From contig JANPYM010000016.1 of the NCBI GenBank assembly GCA_025890175.1, positions 721,036 through 785,035 of the forward strand: 64,000 nt of DNA. Reading direction: 5' to 3'. Shown one piece after another: positions 22,729 to 34,227 of the stretch. The translations under genes were made by a program, and so were the position numbers. Each line of letters opens with the position of its first letter. The first letter of the stretch is position 1. Below the pieces are notes generated by a model. It was not told where the DNA came from. It worked only from the letters and a program-made list of their open reading frames with translations, and made no database searches. The stretch is from Ciborinia camelliae. Its lineage: Eukaryota; Ascomycota; Leotiomycetes; Helotiales; Sclerotiniaceae.

Positions 22729-23655
22729 TTAACTGTCCCATCTTGCAATCACGAAGCGAATGCGTGGAACAGTGTCAAAGTTATCTGTATTGAACAGGTT
22801 GGCATACCTGAGAACTTTTCGTCGGTTCCCCCCCGAAGGCCACCATACAATAAGGTGTGATTCCTCATCTATTGTGCACACCCGGCTCTTGATCTCTTCA
22901 AAATGCAATGTGTTATATCGAAGCGGAAAATTAGGCATTTGTAGTACATGATTATGCACTATATATAGCTCCTGGACATTTGGATAGTCGAGTGCTAGAT
23001 TCTGCTGGAATGTTGAACATTCACAGCCTGGATCAAACAATTGAACCCAGAACTGGGAATAAATTCCGATTGCTAGTCTTGTCATTCCCATTCTGTTGAT
23101 CATGTCCCGGTAAGTTGAAAAGCCTTGCGGTGATGATTCGAGAGTCCATGTCTTGCGCTCGCGATCGAAATCAGTGAGCCAAAAAATATTATGACAATCG
23201 GTAAAAAAGTTATAAGATGTCTGTTTATCAACGATCTTAAAATCCGAGCCTGCGGCAGGAAATGGCTCATGCCTCCCGAGGAGATAGCTTCGAGATTCTG
23301 AGCATGTATGCATGAGAGGATCGAGGTTGTGAGATAATCCTACATAAGAGTGCTTATTTCTTGACCATACCCAAGCCGCCTTCCAGTAAACTAGATGAAC
23401 CGAAGATCGAGATAAATAAAAGCTCCAGATGAGACAGCGAAGTTCCTTAGGGAGAAAAGGAAATAGATGGAAGGTTCGGCCAGAGATTGGTCCTCGAATG
23501 GCCCCGCACACAATCAAAAGTTTGCGAAAAGATTTTCCCAGTTCTTTGGCACCATCCATGATATTTCTTTTCCATAAAGAGCCATGATCAAGTTCAGGAG
23601 GAGGGATGCCGAAACTCCTCATTCTTGTTGGACTCATATCTGCAGGAATAGACAT
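22729..23655 (-). CDS. 2EXR domain protein, 308 aa
   Basis: The frame is open further upstream, but only from a TTG; the first ATG is at 23655 (MSIPADMSPTRM), which I take as the start. The hallmark is FHLFPFLPKELRCLIWSFYL, the 2EXR motif in which two ExR-like pairs lie in an F-box-like helix. It is followed by the usual weakly conserved body with CSESRSYLLGRHE, NIFWLTDFDRE and a C-terminal VPRIRFVIARW. 2EXR proteins form large expanded families in leotiomycetes and other filamentous fungi; function is not established. A second family member lies 0.8 kb away in the same orientation, so the pair may be an old tandem duplication, although the two are strongly diverged. Confidence 0.82.
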   Translation of the reverse strand: MSIPADMSPTRMRSFGIPPPELDHGSLWKRNIMDGAKELGKSFRKLLIVCGAIRGPISGRTFHLFPFLPKELRCLIWSFYLSRSSVHLVYWKAAWVWSRNKHSYVGLSHNLDPLMHTCSESRSYLLGRHEPFPAAGSDFKIVDKQTSYNFFTDCHNIFWLTDFDRERKTWTLESSPQGFSTYRDMINRMGMTRLAIGIYSQFWVQLFDPGCECSTFQQNLALDYPNVQELYIVHNHVLQMPNFPLRYNTLHFEEIKSRVCTIDEESHLIVWWPSGGNRRKVLRYANLFNTDNFDTVPRIRFVIARWDS

Positions 23656-24432
23656 AGTAATCGAATAAAATATTTTTGGTGATGTTAAATAGGAGTGATA
23701 CTTTGTGTATTCTGTAGCTTCTCGAGATTCTTTTAAATCGTTGGGATGCTGGTCCAAGCTAGTGAGTATGGCCACTTGCGTATAAAGGGGCAGGGTTGTT
23801 GAAAGAAATTCCGTACAAGGCGTTCTGATCAATCATGTATGTTTGTGAAGATTGTATTTTATAATGTGGTGGCATAGAACTATATACTTTGCTCAAACGA
23901 GGAAAATAGCTGGTGCTGGGAATTACTCACTGTGTTGAAAAACGGAGGAGTATTCACCATGGATTTCTTCAGAAATGTGATGCGACAATGATTGATATTG
24001 TTTGAAATCTTGAATTAGGTAGTAGAGGGTGACGAAATATATGGGTTGTGGGTGAGTTGACAATCCCTTCTTCAATCAAGAGTGGTTGATGTTGGTATCA
24101 CTTTGATGTTACTTTTTGTGTTGTAGTGATCTTCAGAAGTAGTTGTAACTTGTTGATAATCAGAATTTACAGAATAGATCGAAAAATTTATAAACAATCC
24201 AAGGCATGAATGCATACGCTAGTGCCTTTATATGTGTATACGCTAGTGCTTCAATACGTGCACTCGCTAGTGCTTTAATATGGGCATACGCTAATTCGTT
24301 AATATGTGTATAGCTAGTGCTTCAATACGTGCATTCGCTAATGCCTTTATACGGTACGATTACAATCCTGACAGTCATTATGATATGTTTACCTGGTAGT
24401 CTATTTAGGGATAGTTCGCAACTGATCTATCA
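23656..24432. other. Spacer between two 2EXR genes
   Basis: Promoter side of the first 2EXR gene, AT-rich, with a degenerate 24-bp tandem array at 24211-24355. No gene seen. Confidence 0.6.
24211..24355. repeat. Degenerate 24-bp tandem repeat, about six copies
   Basis: The unit is approximately TGCATACGCTAGTGCTTTAATATG. Copies differ at several positions but keep the 24-bp spacing (one copy is 1 bp short). Confidence 0.8.
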
Positions 24433-25422
24433 TCAAATATTCCTAGCATATACAAACCGTACTTTTGGCTTCTTCCATCCTCGACACAGTTCCCAGCGAG
24501 TGAATAAACGATCAAGCGCGGCCATGGGATATACCCCTCTATCGTCCAATTGCGGAAATCTCAAACCATCCTCATCTCCATGCACCTTCCCATTTACTCC
24601 CTCCAATCTCCTCCTCGACCTCTCCTCTACATCCATCGCTTCGAACGATATCTCCCCCTCCCTCTGATTTGCACCACCCTCCACATCAAGCACAAAGTAA
24701 ACCTCATCCAAACACTCAAACAATTCCAATGCAGACACCAATCCATACCAGCCACTCTTGAACCTCTTCTTCCAATGTTCACTCTCCTCCTCATAATCTA
24801 ACACCGTATAATCCAACGCTACCTTCCGCACGTACTCATAACCCTGCATCTGCGAATGTACACTACCCGCCGATAATTTTTTCACCGTCTGGATTCCCTT
24901 GAACCAAAAGATATCTGTCTCCCAATTCAATAATTCGCTTCCGGAATAAGCGATAAAAGTCGGTAAACCAAAAGGTGAGGAGCTCGAATGTGAAATCTGG
25001 GTTTGTGTGCGGATATGAACGTGCTGGAGTGTTTCCAACCAACTGTATTGTTGATAAATAGAGCGTGATTCGTGGGATATAAAGAGCGAGGGGTGGAGAT
25101 GAGGCGAGTGGGATAGGGTTAGAGGCCAGGGGTCGGAAGCTGTGGGGTCGGAACTTGACGCGAGGATGCGGATGCGGGGAAGAGAAATGTAGATTTTCCA
25201 TATCGTGGCGCGGATTTCGGATGGGAGTTGGGAAAAAAGATGGAATGTTGAGGCTGGTTGGATGGGGTGCGTGGATGGAGAGGGTTTGAGAGGGGTGAGT
25301 GAGAGGAGCTTGGAGAGTTGTCGAGGATGGCATGGCGAAAGGAGGGCTTTGATGGATACTTTTGATTTATGACTGAGGTTTGTGAGAGCATGGTCTCCTT
25401 GTTTGAAATTTGATGATGGCAT
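24433..25422 (-). CDS. 2EXR domain protein, 329 aa
   Basis: The upstream part of the open frame starts at TTG; the first ATG, at 25422 (MPSSNFKQGD), is taken as the start. The 2EXR motif is FHLFSQLPSEIRATIWKIYI at about residues 60-79. Further family features are ISHESRSIYQQY, ELLNWETDIFWFKG, YEYVRKVALDY and a C-terminal KPKVRFVYARNI. Single exon. Role unknown, as for the whole family. The C-terminal region before the last motif carries an acidic, Arg-rich insert (EAMDVEERSRRRLEGVNG). Confidence 0.82.
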   Translation of the reverse strand: MPSSNFKQGDHALTNLSHKSKVSIKALLSPCHPRQLSKLLSLTPLKPSPSTHPIQPASTFHLFSQLPSEIRATIWKIYISLPRIRILASSSDPTASDPWPLTLSHSPHLHPSLFISHESRSIYQQYSWLETLQHVHIRTQTQISHSSSSPFGLPTFIAYSGSELLNWETDIFWFKGIQTVKKLSAGSVHSQMQGYEYVRKVALDYTVLDYEEESEHWKKRFKSGWYGLVSALELFECLDEVYFVLDVEGGANQREGEISFEAMDVEERSRRRLEGVNGKVHGDEDGLRFPQLDDRGVYPMAALDRLFTRWELCRGWKKPKVRFVYARNI

Positions 25423-27266
25423 TTTGATTAAAACAACCAGATATCGGCTGACGATGTAACGAACACTTGCGGATAAGTTGTGAGACTGAACGAGTTTGTT
25501 GTTCAATGAATGAGTAACTAAACGTTCCAGATCCCGCAGTTCATAAGAATTTTAGAAAATATTAAACTTAATATCCAACTCTGCCAATGTATTCAAATCG
25601 TACTGTTGAAAATCCTCGTTGGTGGAATATGGAGTAGTGGTATTTCCCGCAAGAAGAGAAACATATGAGATGTGCAATGCAATCAGCACGCCGTACAGTC
25701 TATACTGTGCATATATACCTATCTAGAATCCCTGTTCGCAACACTCTTTCCTCAGGCCAATTTTCAACGTGGAGGATAGATGCATAGAACACAGTAAGCA
25801 CTAATATCCACATTTCCAGGATTTTCCACCCTTGACCTCTCGGAGCTTTTAAATTTGATCCACAAATTGAAGGACATGCATATAAGACATATGGAAAACA
25901 CGTGGCACCCATGCATTCCTCGTGCTCTGAATCAAGAAACATGCCACAGCCTACCTTTGAGATCCAAACACTGTTGCGGTGAACTATTCGATATTGAATC
26001 TAGTTGTCGAGGTAAGATCAGCCGAATAGGAACTTTGTCAGCCGTGTACGGAAAAGATGTAATATATCATGTCTTACATTGTTGATGCTACAAGTATGCA
26101 TCCAACACGTTTTTTAACCCGCCCGTGCCTTTACACTGCATGGTTGTGCACCAGCAGTAAGGCTCCTTGCCTATTTCCTACGGCATATGAATCCAAATTT
26201 CTAATTTGTTGAAACTGTGCGACTTTACTGGAGAGGAGCAGATGTTGTGTTACCTCAATTTCGGGATCAAAGTATCGGTCACCAATGAGCATGGACTACA
26301 ATACGAGTATGGGAGGACAAGACAACTTTTTCAATCGTAATATAGTCTAAGCTTGAAGCCCTAGCAAACAGCATTATTGTAATCTGAGTTTAGTTCTTTG
26401 AAAAAAGATCTGGTTGATCTGTAGGATTATGAAAATTGAAGTCGCATTTGAACATCTTGCTCTAAAGCGAGATTTTAGAACTAATCCAGTCAGCATGGAG
26501 TTTTTGAAAAGTGACCACCAGGTGGTCTCAAAAAGGACTTTCAGGATCTGTAGTTAGTTTAGGGCTAGGCCCTTGGGTTGTGATACTAAAAACAATCAAA
26601 TGGTGGTGAGATGAAATATTTGAATTTCCAAGCCGGCATGAGATAATCAGAAGGTTATCATTCAACTATATGGTGAAAATTCCTGATTGATGGGGTCAAT
26701 ATCGATGGAGACCAACTGAAACCTTCCAATAGTCCAGAGAATGCGGGTCAAATTATGGTTTGGCTTAAGATACTTTGGTTTATAATTATGGAACCTTTGG
26801 ACTAGCATTACAGTCTTCTCTAAATGCTGTTCTACCTGTCGATATCCGTGAACAGGGCCTGGGCAACAAGGAGAATCACTAGAGCAATCGATCTTGAAGG
26901 TGGCGACGTTCTTGGCACATATATATGGGGATTGCTGTATGACGATCGTGTCATGTCGGAGCCTCTGCATAGGTACCTACTGCATGAACTTGTTTGACAT
27001 CATCATCTATCTCAACGAAATCATCCCCAATGTTTGCAAATGTTTGCATCATCATGAGAGAATAAAGTTGTGATGGAAGCGGGTATATGATTTCCGCTGC
27101 GCCTTGTTAACTGGCGATTAATACCTTTATTAATCGAACCAATAGATCATTGGCTACGTTCTCATTACATTTCAATGCTGCCTGTGGGCTTGGTATCTCA
27201 ACTGCTGAAGCCAACTTTGAGCCTGATACTTTCCGAAAGAATAATTGAAGTTTGCTGAAAGGTATT
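25423..27266. other. Gene-poor stretch, possible decayed sequence
   Basis: No supported gene. A minus-strand frame at 26662-26970 (102 codons) has mixed, protein-like composition but no recognisable motif. Given the relics just downstream it could be another decayed fragment. Confidence 0.5.
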
Positions 27267-27600
27267 CTAGTAACTCAAGACCCATCTCATCAAGATTATT
27301 TTAATAGTCTTGCTTTCCCCAGGCTGTAGACGAATCTTGTCGAAGTCTCTCAACACACTAGGTGGAGATGGGTCCTCCCCTGGGACTTGATAGAAGTTCA
27401 GGCACAACTGAGTCACAGTTCTTCCCGAGTCACCACCAGCATTGCATATGGGGTCCCAAAGATCAGATTAGCCACCTAGAATGACGGGGCTGGAAGCTGC
27501 ACGAATGATATTACCAGCGAAAGGATTAAAGAAAAAGTCGGACATGTCAAATATAGTTGAAGGCATATTTGTACCAAGTCGGTTAAATCTGCAATTAAGC
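27267..27600 (-). pseudogene. Relic of a GH3 beta-glucosidase, C-terminal fibronectin-III-like part
   Basis: Reading from about 27600 down gives a frame with GG-stop-SDLWD, then NAGGDSGRTVTQLCLNFYQ, VLRDFDKIRLQPGESKTI and WVLSY-stop. This is the order seen in the C-terminal Fn3-like domain of family 3 beta-glucosidases (GG..LWD, NtG..G.eVvQLYl, LRgFdKv.L.pGes, LSyWd). Two in-frame stops are visible: TAA at 27468-27470, where Gln would suit, and TAG at 27267-27269, where the family has Trp. The rest of the enzyme is not present. The identification rests on motif memory and should be confirmed by search. Confidence 0.6.
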
Positions 27601-27949
27601 GAAGTAATTGCCAGATTCACTTAAAGCGATAGAAGACGGAAAGTGATCACTGGGATTCACTGCAATTTGAAGAATCTATTAGTGAATTGTCGAATAAGTC
27701 TTCAAGAAATTGGATAGCGATGATGGTAGTAATAGGATTCGGGATCCACAGTAGAATGGCGAGAGAAATGGCATTTAATCCAACAACAGTATTATAGCAA
27801 CATTTTCTACTACCAATAAACGATTTCAGACAGGTATAAGGGTTATTCTGTCCACGCCTTCTGTCTTATAGCTCTCCACAAAAACAATGCACACCTCGGG
27901 AGTTTGAGGAATTGTTCCCACACCTTGCAAGAGTGTAAGACCTGCCATC
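27601..27949. other. Spacer between two relics
   Basis: Minus-strand reading just beyond the DUF6604 stop (27840-27945) gives a further open stretch in a shifted frame (LLQGVGTIPQTPEVCIVFVE), which may be the frameshifted end of that pseudogene. Otherwise nothing recognised. Confidence 0.35.
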
Positions 27950-29624
27950 TCAAGCAGCGGGATGCTTATAGTTCAAATCATTATCGGCCGAGATTTGAAG
28001 ATTGATGCCATCCTTGGTTGCTTGGGCTTTCATGATTGGATAAACTCTTTGTATGGGGAAGGACGGGATGGGCATAAGTCTTTCGTTGTTACACAACTGG
28101 AGACCGCCATACATTGCCCAGTGAAGACATTCGGCCATGTGAGAACCCGCTACCCATGGAGACTGGTAGTAGAGATCGAATCTTATCTCCTGCTGATATT
28201 CATGAAGCATTGAAGATTGCGCCAATAGTATCTTACAGGCGTTACTGTTGACAGGATTGCCACTCTCGAAAAGATCGGTTAAAAGCTTCATTGGAGCATC
28301 AACGCTCTTTTGTACATCGTCGGCACTCTTGGTTGTCCACAAAAAGCTTTTAAATGTTTCAAGGAAAAGTTGGAGGCCAAACACGAGGTCGATTGTAGGG
28401 TCCAATTCCATATTACCTAAAAAGGCAGATATTTCTGAGAGAAGGGGTTTGAGATCTCTTTTTGGGAAGCCTAATTCTTCTTCTTGACTTTCTCCTTTCT
28501 AAATAAGCTGCCCAATTCTATGAAGAATCATCCTGAATGCAGCTAGATCTTTCTCCAGTGGATTCGAAGGGTTTTCATCGGGATTAGAGATTTCATTGGA
28601 AGGGATCTGCAGCTTGTTTTCCCCTAGAACCTCTTGCGATTCTTTCCATTAAGTCTTGAAATGAGACAAGAGAAACCAAGGGAATACCATGGCACGCCCC
28701 TCTGAAAATTCACAATATTTAGCTTCAATACCACAATTAGTAAACTTAATTTTGAGTTCATTGCTGATGCCCCAGTAAACATTTTGGAGGGCCTGGGCAT
28801 CGGGAATGATGTCAATGTAGGATCTCGATATCCGCACAACAGCTTGAAACGCGGCATGTGTGAGCCATGCACCAAGAGGATAAGGCATCTTTCCCTGCGA
28901 TACCTCTTCCCAAAATTCCTTTGTTGTTTCACAGATGGCGTCCATCTCCCGTAACATAATATGGATGCCGATAAGGGTAGTGAAGGATCTTCCAAGATTG
29001 GCAGCGATGGTGTAGAGGCTGCAATAGAAGAATCGACTATTATTGGTTCGGTTTCTTCATTTTCAGTGAAGTTGCTCCTATTTTCATCTATGATATTGGC
29101 TGACGTATCAAGAGAAAGATCCACCAAAATGCCGAAACGATTCGTGTCAATGACTTCACTGGCCCCCTTAACTTCTGCCACAGCCCCTACGTCTTTTGGG
29201 AACAGTATCTGAAATGCTTCCAGGAACCTAGCTTCCTCAGTTTGGACCATTCCACAACAAGTCTTATCGAAACTTACACTTCTGTGAAGTATGAATGTTT
29301 CTTTGTACTTTCGCTTTCTCTGCCATGAAGATTGACCTCGGAGGATTGAAACCATTTAGAGACCTTTTGTCTGTAACGAATTGCACTTCGGAAAGCTCCA
29401 AATATATCTTCAGGGACGGGAATTGATTGTTCGTGGGCAATGATTACTGCTTGCCGAAGTTGTTGCACGATGATCGACCGCCCACAATTTGATGAACCAA
29501 GGACTATGGCTATTATCTCATTGGTCAAGAGCCATTCTAGTATTCTCGAAGTTGATCGTTTATAACCGCCGAGGAACTCGATCATGTTACTAGGAATCCT
29601 TAACGAGTCATGGGAAGAAGTCAT
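27950..29624 (-). pseudogene. DUF6604-type gene, disrupted by two in-frame stops and a probable frameshift
   Basis: The 5' end looks intact: ATG at 29624, MIEFLGGYKRSTSRILEWLL (the YKxxT..WL start typical of DUF6604 proteins), a 50-nt GT-AG intron (29228..29277), then FLEAFQILFPKDV and NRFGILVDLSLD. The frame must then shift by one base near 28970 to continue as MLREMDAICETTKEFWEEV. A weak intron of about 87 nt (GTCAGC...TTGCAG) could also bridge this. From there one frame runs to 27950 but is broken by TAA at 28649-28651 and TAG at 28499-28501. Sequence on both sides of each stop is protein-like (NPSNPLEKDLAAFRMILHRI, then FGLQLFLETFKSFLW), so they are lesions rather than ends. Both stops are one C-to-T change from Gln codons. 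Confidence 0.65.
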
Positions 29625-30700
29625 TTTCGATCTCTGGATGTGAGTGAAGTGAAATAACCTTCATTAGATGAAGCCCCGCGTCAATTTGCCTTTACTCTTA
29701 TTAGCCTGCTGTCATGACCACTCTCTGCAGAACGTTACACTACACAACAAGCCCTTCATAACAAGCCCTTCATAACAAGCCCTTCATAACAAGCCCTTCA
29801 TGATATGAGAGCCTCCTTTTAGCCAATCATTAAGATTCATTATATAGGTAAACCTCACAGCCACCAATCGCTCCAAAGATATAGAGACCTTTCAGCCGGA
29901 GAGTGTTACTCAATGGACTGGATTACAAGTTCCCAATCCCGATTATTGATTATAAGAGGTTGTGAACTAGTGCCAACGGGCCCTGTTTGTAATTCGGTAT
30001 ATACAGTGCATATATACACTCACCATAAGCCATATCGTATGTTTTCCTCACTTTTACAACAAATTGGGCCATCTCACTCTTTATACAATCTTGATAGTAG
30101 TTGGATGTATGCTGTTCGAGTGAGGTATGCTGATAGGGTAACAAGGTCGGGTTCGACACTTCGATATAACTTTAGCACATTTGCTTTTGAGCAAACAGTG
30201 TATAAGGAAGGTTATAGAAATTTTGGGTGTCATGAATGACTGACCGAGACCTCAATGAAATACCTACCATCACATCATAATCATTGAAGGTTGTGTCAAA
30301 ATTTCCGTGAGCCCAAAATGTATAGGTTTGACATCCATATGAACTACACCACTTGTAGTATTCATTCCAAAGCATGTGTGTGTGGCTGACGCTGTGGCTT
30401 CCCAAGCTACCCAGCCGCACTCGTCTCTTTCAATAATCAATATACCTGTAGGTACCTAATTGAAGACGACACGATGACAACAATTCAACACAATCATTTC
30501 CAATTCCTGAACAAGCATTCTAATAAATCGCATTGAAAAGCTCTAACGTACCACCCATTCCATGCGCGACATCCCCACTAATAAATCCGCACGAATACGA
30601 AAAGTACCGCTTCGCGCCCCAGAGCTACAGAAGCTCGAACCTCTCGAATATCAGAGATAATAGCTCACCCAACCTTCCAATTCACAATTCACAATTCACA
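29625..30700. other. Intergenic region upstream of the kinase gene
   Basis: Contains a 14-bp tandem repeat (29746-29801) and the promoter and leader of the kinase gene. Open frames at 29913-30239 and 30533-30700 have no recognisable motif; the latter is an in-frame TTG extension of the kinase frame and is treated as leader. Confidence 0.55.
29746..29801. repeat. 14-bp tandem repeat AACAAGCCCTTCAT, four copies
   Basis: Four exact head-to-tail copies with no spacers, so not CRISPR-like. Confidence 0.92.
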
Positions 30701-31992
30701 ATGACCCAATACTTTCTTGACCTATTGTATACCCTCACAAACTGCATGAGCTGTTTTCCGGGCTCTCCGCAGCTGAAAATCAACAATCGCAGTTTTAAGA
30801 TCCTGCGGTTGCTGGGCGAGGGCGGCTTCTCATATGTCTACCTCGTGCAAGATACCAGCAATGATAACCAGTACGCATTGAAGAAGATCAGATGTCCATT
30901 TGGACAAGAATCCGTGGCGCAAGCTATGAAGGAGGTCGAAGCATATGCGCTCTTCTCGCCACATCCGAATATAATCCATAGTGTCGATTACTGTGTCTCG
31001 GCCGATCGATCGGATCCAGGCGCGAAGACGGTATATATCCTACTCCCATATTACAGGCGAGGAAACTTGCAGGATATTATCAATGCGAACCTGGTCAACC
31101 ATACGAAGTTTCCGGAGAGGAGACTGATGGTTTTATTTTTGGGGGTTCTAAATGCCCTGAAAGCAATGCACAACTATAAGGTGAAGGGAGGCCCGGGTGG
31201 TGCGAATAGTCAGAATAAGGCGAAGAAAGTAAGGGCGGAGGCGGCGAGGGCAGACCAAGAGGCAGAAGAGGAAGTGGAATCAAGTAGGGGAAGACAAGGA
31301 GGGAGAGAGACCGATCCGGATAGTGAGCAGCAGGAACCACTCATGGATGGCGAAGTTACAATGAGCCAGGAAGGTATTGCACCCGGAGGAGCTAGGGCGT
31401 ACGCGCATAGAGATATCAAGCCAGGTAGGTTGAACGAAGAACAAAGTGCGCGAATCTATCTAACCCCAGAATAGGAAACATCATGATCGACGACGACGGC
31501 GTACAGCCCATCCTAATGGATCTCGGATCCCTAGCCCCGTCACCCACACCAATTACATCTCGATCACTCGCCCTAGCAGTCCAAGACCAAGCAGCCGAAC
31601 ACTCCACCATGCCGTACCGCGCCCCCGAACTTTTCGACGTAAAAACCGGCAGTACCATCGACACCAAAGTCGACATCTGGTCGCTAGGTTGCACATTATA
31701 CGCCTGCCTTGTGGGGAAATCGCCCTTCGAGATGCGCAGTGATGAAACCGGAGGAAGTCTAAGCATCTGCGTGCTCGGCGGCGATTGGCGTTTCCCGGAC
31801 GAAGGTGCGGGTGGAAAAAAGAAGACGACCAATCAACCGGGACAAAGTGAAGATAGCGGCATTAGCGAGAGTATCCGCGAGGTGGTGCGGAAATGCTTGA
31901 AGGTGGAGCCTAGCGAAAGACCGGATGTGGATGAATTGATGGAGATTGTGAGAGGAGTAATTGAGGAATTACCTGAGGATGGCTCTTCATGA
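30701..31992 (+). CDS. Ser/Thr protein kinase, Env7/STK16 (NAK family), 413 aa
   Basis: Exons 30701..31424 and 31475..31992, with a 50-nt intron splitting the HRDIKPGN motif. The start is the ATG in context cacaATGACC; the open frame upstream begins at TTG. Visible kinase elements: Gly-rich loop GEGGFSYVYLV at 39-49, Lys61 in ALKKI, HRDIKPGN near 236, DLGS in place of DFG, and the activation-segment end MPYRAPELF. N-terminal Cys15 and Cys18 in TNCMSCF resemble the palmitoylation cluster that anchors Env7 and STK16 to vacuole or Golgi membranes. A charged, disordered insert of about 75 residues lies just before HRD, as in fungal Env7 orthologues. Yeast Env7 restrains vacuole fusion; that role here is inferred. 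Confidence 0.9.
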
Positions 31993-32672
31993 TGATAAAT
32001 GGGATACGGGGGGTGGCATAGGGTAGGGTAGGATAGGGGAGGGACTCGATTCGGTTCGGCTCGGCCATGTACGATTTATTTAGGGCGAGGATGACGGCCG
32101 TGGATGGGAATGACATGAGGCGTTAAAAGGGATGAAGCAGTGCTTCCAAGGTATGGCTAGCGACTAATAATGAAGAGTTGCAGATGGTTTCAACTCATGA
32201 GTTTAAAAATCCAAGTACTTCAAGGGGTGTATTTTCAATAGATGTGTTTTTAGTGATTTATATTGGTCTATAATGGACACATTGGTTCCCGAATCTTCTT
32301 AGTCTTCTTAGAGTAATGTAATCAGAGCTGTGTTGCCAGAATATATTGCTCGAGTCTACCTTGTGAATACAAGTAAATTTTAATTCGAACTTGCACATTG
32401 GAAGCGGCATTACCTCAAAAGTCCGGATGATATCGGGTCTGGGATCACTCAGTCAATTTGGAAAACATTGCATGCATGTAAGCATCAATCTTTGACGGTG
32501 TAGAATCTAATCGGCTCGGAGGCATGTGCTATTATATTCGAGCAAAATTTCTAAAAACTGAAGCTATATCAGCGACAAGTTGAACTTAAAATTGACAGTC
32601 TCCTTTAGATGATAGCCGAATACCATCTTTACCTGTCCCCTTAGAAACTGTACTAGCAAATAGATAGGCATA
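31993..32672. other. Intergenic, convergent genes
   Basis: 3' flanks of the kinase gene (+) and the coiled-coil gene (-). No gene seen. Confidence 0.6.
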
Positions 32673-33922
32673 TTATAATTCATCATCATCTTCCTCGGAC
32701 AGTTGAGATCCCAGAGTCTTCCTTCTTTTTTGTAGTGGTCCATCCATCTCAACATCGTCCATGCCAGCATCATCACCATCTCGTTTTCCATTTCTGCTAC
32801 CGAGCAGCCCAGCAGCCGCCAATCCATCTCCTACATCAGCAAAGCCACACATAACCTCAACAAACCCGTCCTTAGTAGTTCGAGAGGAGAATTTCTTTTG
32901 TAGATGCTTGAGCAAGGCGTGGCGATCTCTCTCATCCCGCAGTCCTCTAATAAATCTTGCAATAAACTCGAACTGAGTTTTTCGTTGTTTAATAGCCCCG
33001 ATGTATTCTGCTGCATACGCCAAGTAGGTTTCGACATTTTGATCTGGAGCTTGTGAAATATTATGCCAAGGAGGGCTAGTGACAACTTTGCGGGAGGTAG
33101 CTCTTCGTAATGGCTTGCCTGACAACGATGACATTCCCTCGTTCGCTGGTGTGCCTGTGAGAGGTGATGGCGGAGAAGGTAGTTTCGTTTGTATATTATG
33201 CGCGAGTGATAACATTGCTTGGTTTGATTCGTGGTTATTTGAGACATGGTGATCGCGGTCCTCGAGTGTTGTGTTAGATGTTGGTGAGAAGATCGAAGCA
33301 GACTGCGGGACCGGTTCGGGCTGCTTGGAAGTGTATGTTGATGGAAGTTGTCCAAGTGCTGGCATCTCTAAACCTGACTGAGAAGATGCGATGGGAGACG
33401 TTGATTTAGAATGCTGTAGATTTGCAAAATCCCGACGATCATGAGTGGGTGGAGCAGTGATGGGTAGTAATTGAGACCGTTGTAGACCAATGCCATCGGG
33501 ATGGCAATGAGAAGAGACAGACGTAGGGCGACCACCTATCTATCGTCAGAATAATCCAATTCAGTTAGTTCCACAATCCATTTCCACAAACCCGCTCTCA
33601 TCAAATCTCCCAACCTCATCATCCTGCCTTTTAAATCCTTCACCTCATCCTCCCACTCCCGATTCTTCTGCATCAAATCTCGGTACTCGTTTTCAAGTTT
33701 CTTTAACCGATTGTCGGTTTCTTCCAATTGCTTCTCCGATTCCTCAACTCGACGCTCGGCATCTGCAGACGCCTTATCCACTCGAGTCTTCAAATCTTCG
33801 AAGAGGTTCAATAGCGCACGATGTTCCTTTCGAAACTGTAGATTGACTATGGTCTGAACGCCATTTGCAGCTCCTTTGCTCAAGCCAATGAGTTTGAGAG
33901 GTGATTGCGAAACCCCCATCAT
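32673..33922 (-). CDS. Coiled-coil protein of unknown function, 397 aa
   Basis: I join exon 33592..33922 (ATG ATG at 33922) to exon 32673..33535 through a 56-nt intron with donor GTTTGT, branch words CTAAC and CTGAC, and acceptor ATAG. This is the only join I found that keeps the downstream frame open, and it gives MRAGGRPTSVSS across the junction. Residues 25-105 form a strong coiled coil (DKASADAERRVEESEKQLEE and following heptads). The middle is Ser/Thr/Pro-rich. A C-terminal helical region (FEFIARFIRGLRDERDRHAL) precedes an acidic tail with a KRRK nuclear-localisation-like patch (PLQKRRKTLGS). I do not recognise the family. A nuclear or chromosome-associated role is only a guess from the basic patch and acidic tail. 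Confidence 0.7.
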
Positions 33923-34227
33923 GAGGTTCAAGACTGATTTATTAAAGTGAAAATGAGGCTGCGCTTGATATGAGATGTAAATGTGATTAGTATAACATAG
34001 GAGACATGAATATTAACCGCAAAAGATCGATGATGTTATGTTGGGTCTATGAAAGGTGAAGGTGAAGTGGGACTTTGGATCCCTCATCTGTAACTCAAAT
34101 AAGCGAGCTAAGAGGAAAGACTGAACATTGAAGGAAAGAGCGAATGCGACGTATGACGGTAGATAATGAAGGGGAAAACGGTCATCACTTATTAAACATC
34201 TTGGACAATTTTTATTTTACTTTTTTT
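33923..34227. other. Promoter/5' flank of the coiled-coil gene
   Basis: Nothing recognised beyond ordinary AT-rich flank. Confidence 0.5.

Noticed and set aside
29746..29801. CRISPR-like short direct repeat
   Set aside because: Four copies abut without spacers, and the context is a eukaryotic genome.
29913..30239. 108-codon plus-strand frame that might be a NACHT or helicase remnant
   Set aside because: No P-loop or other motif could be confirmed; composition alone is not evidence.
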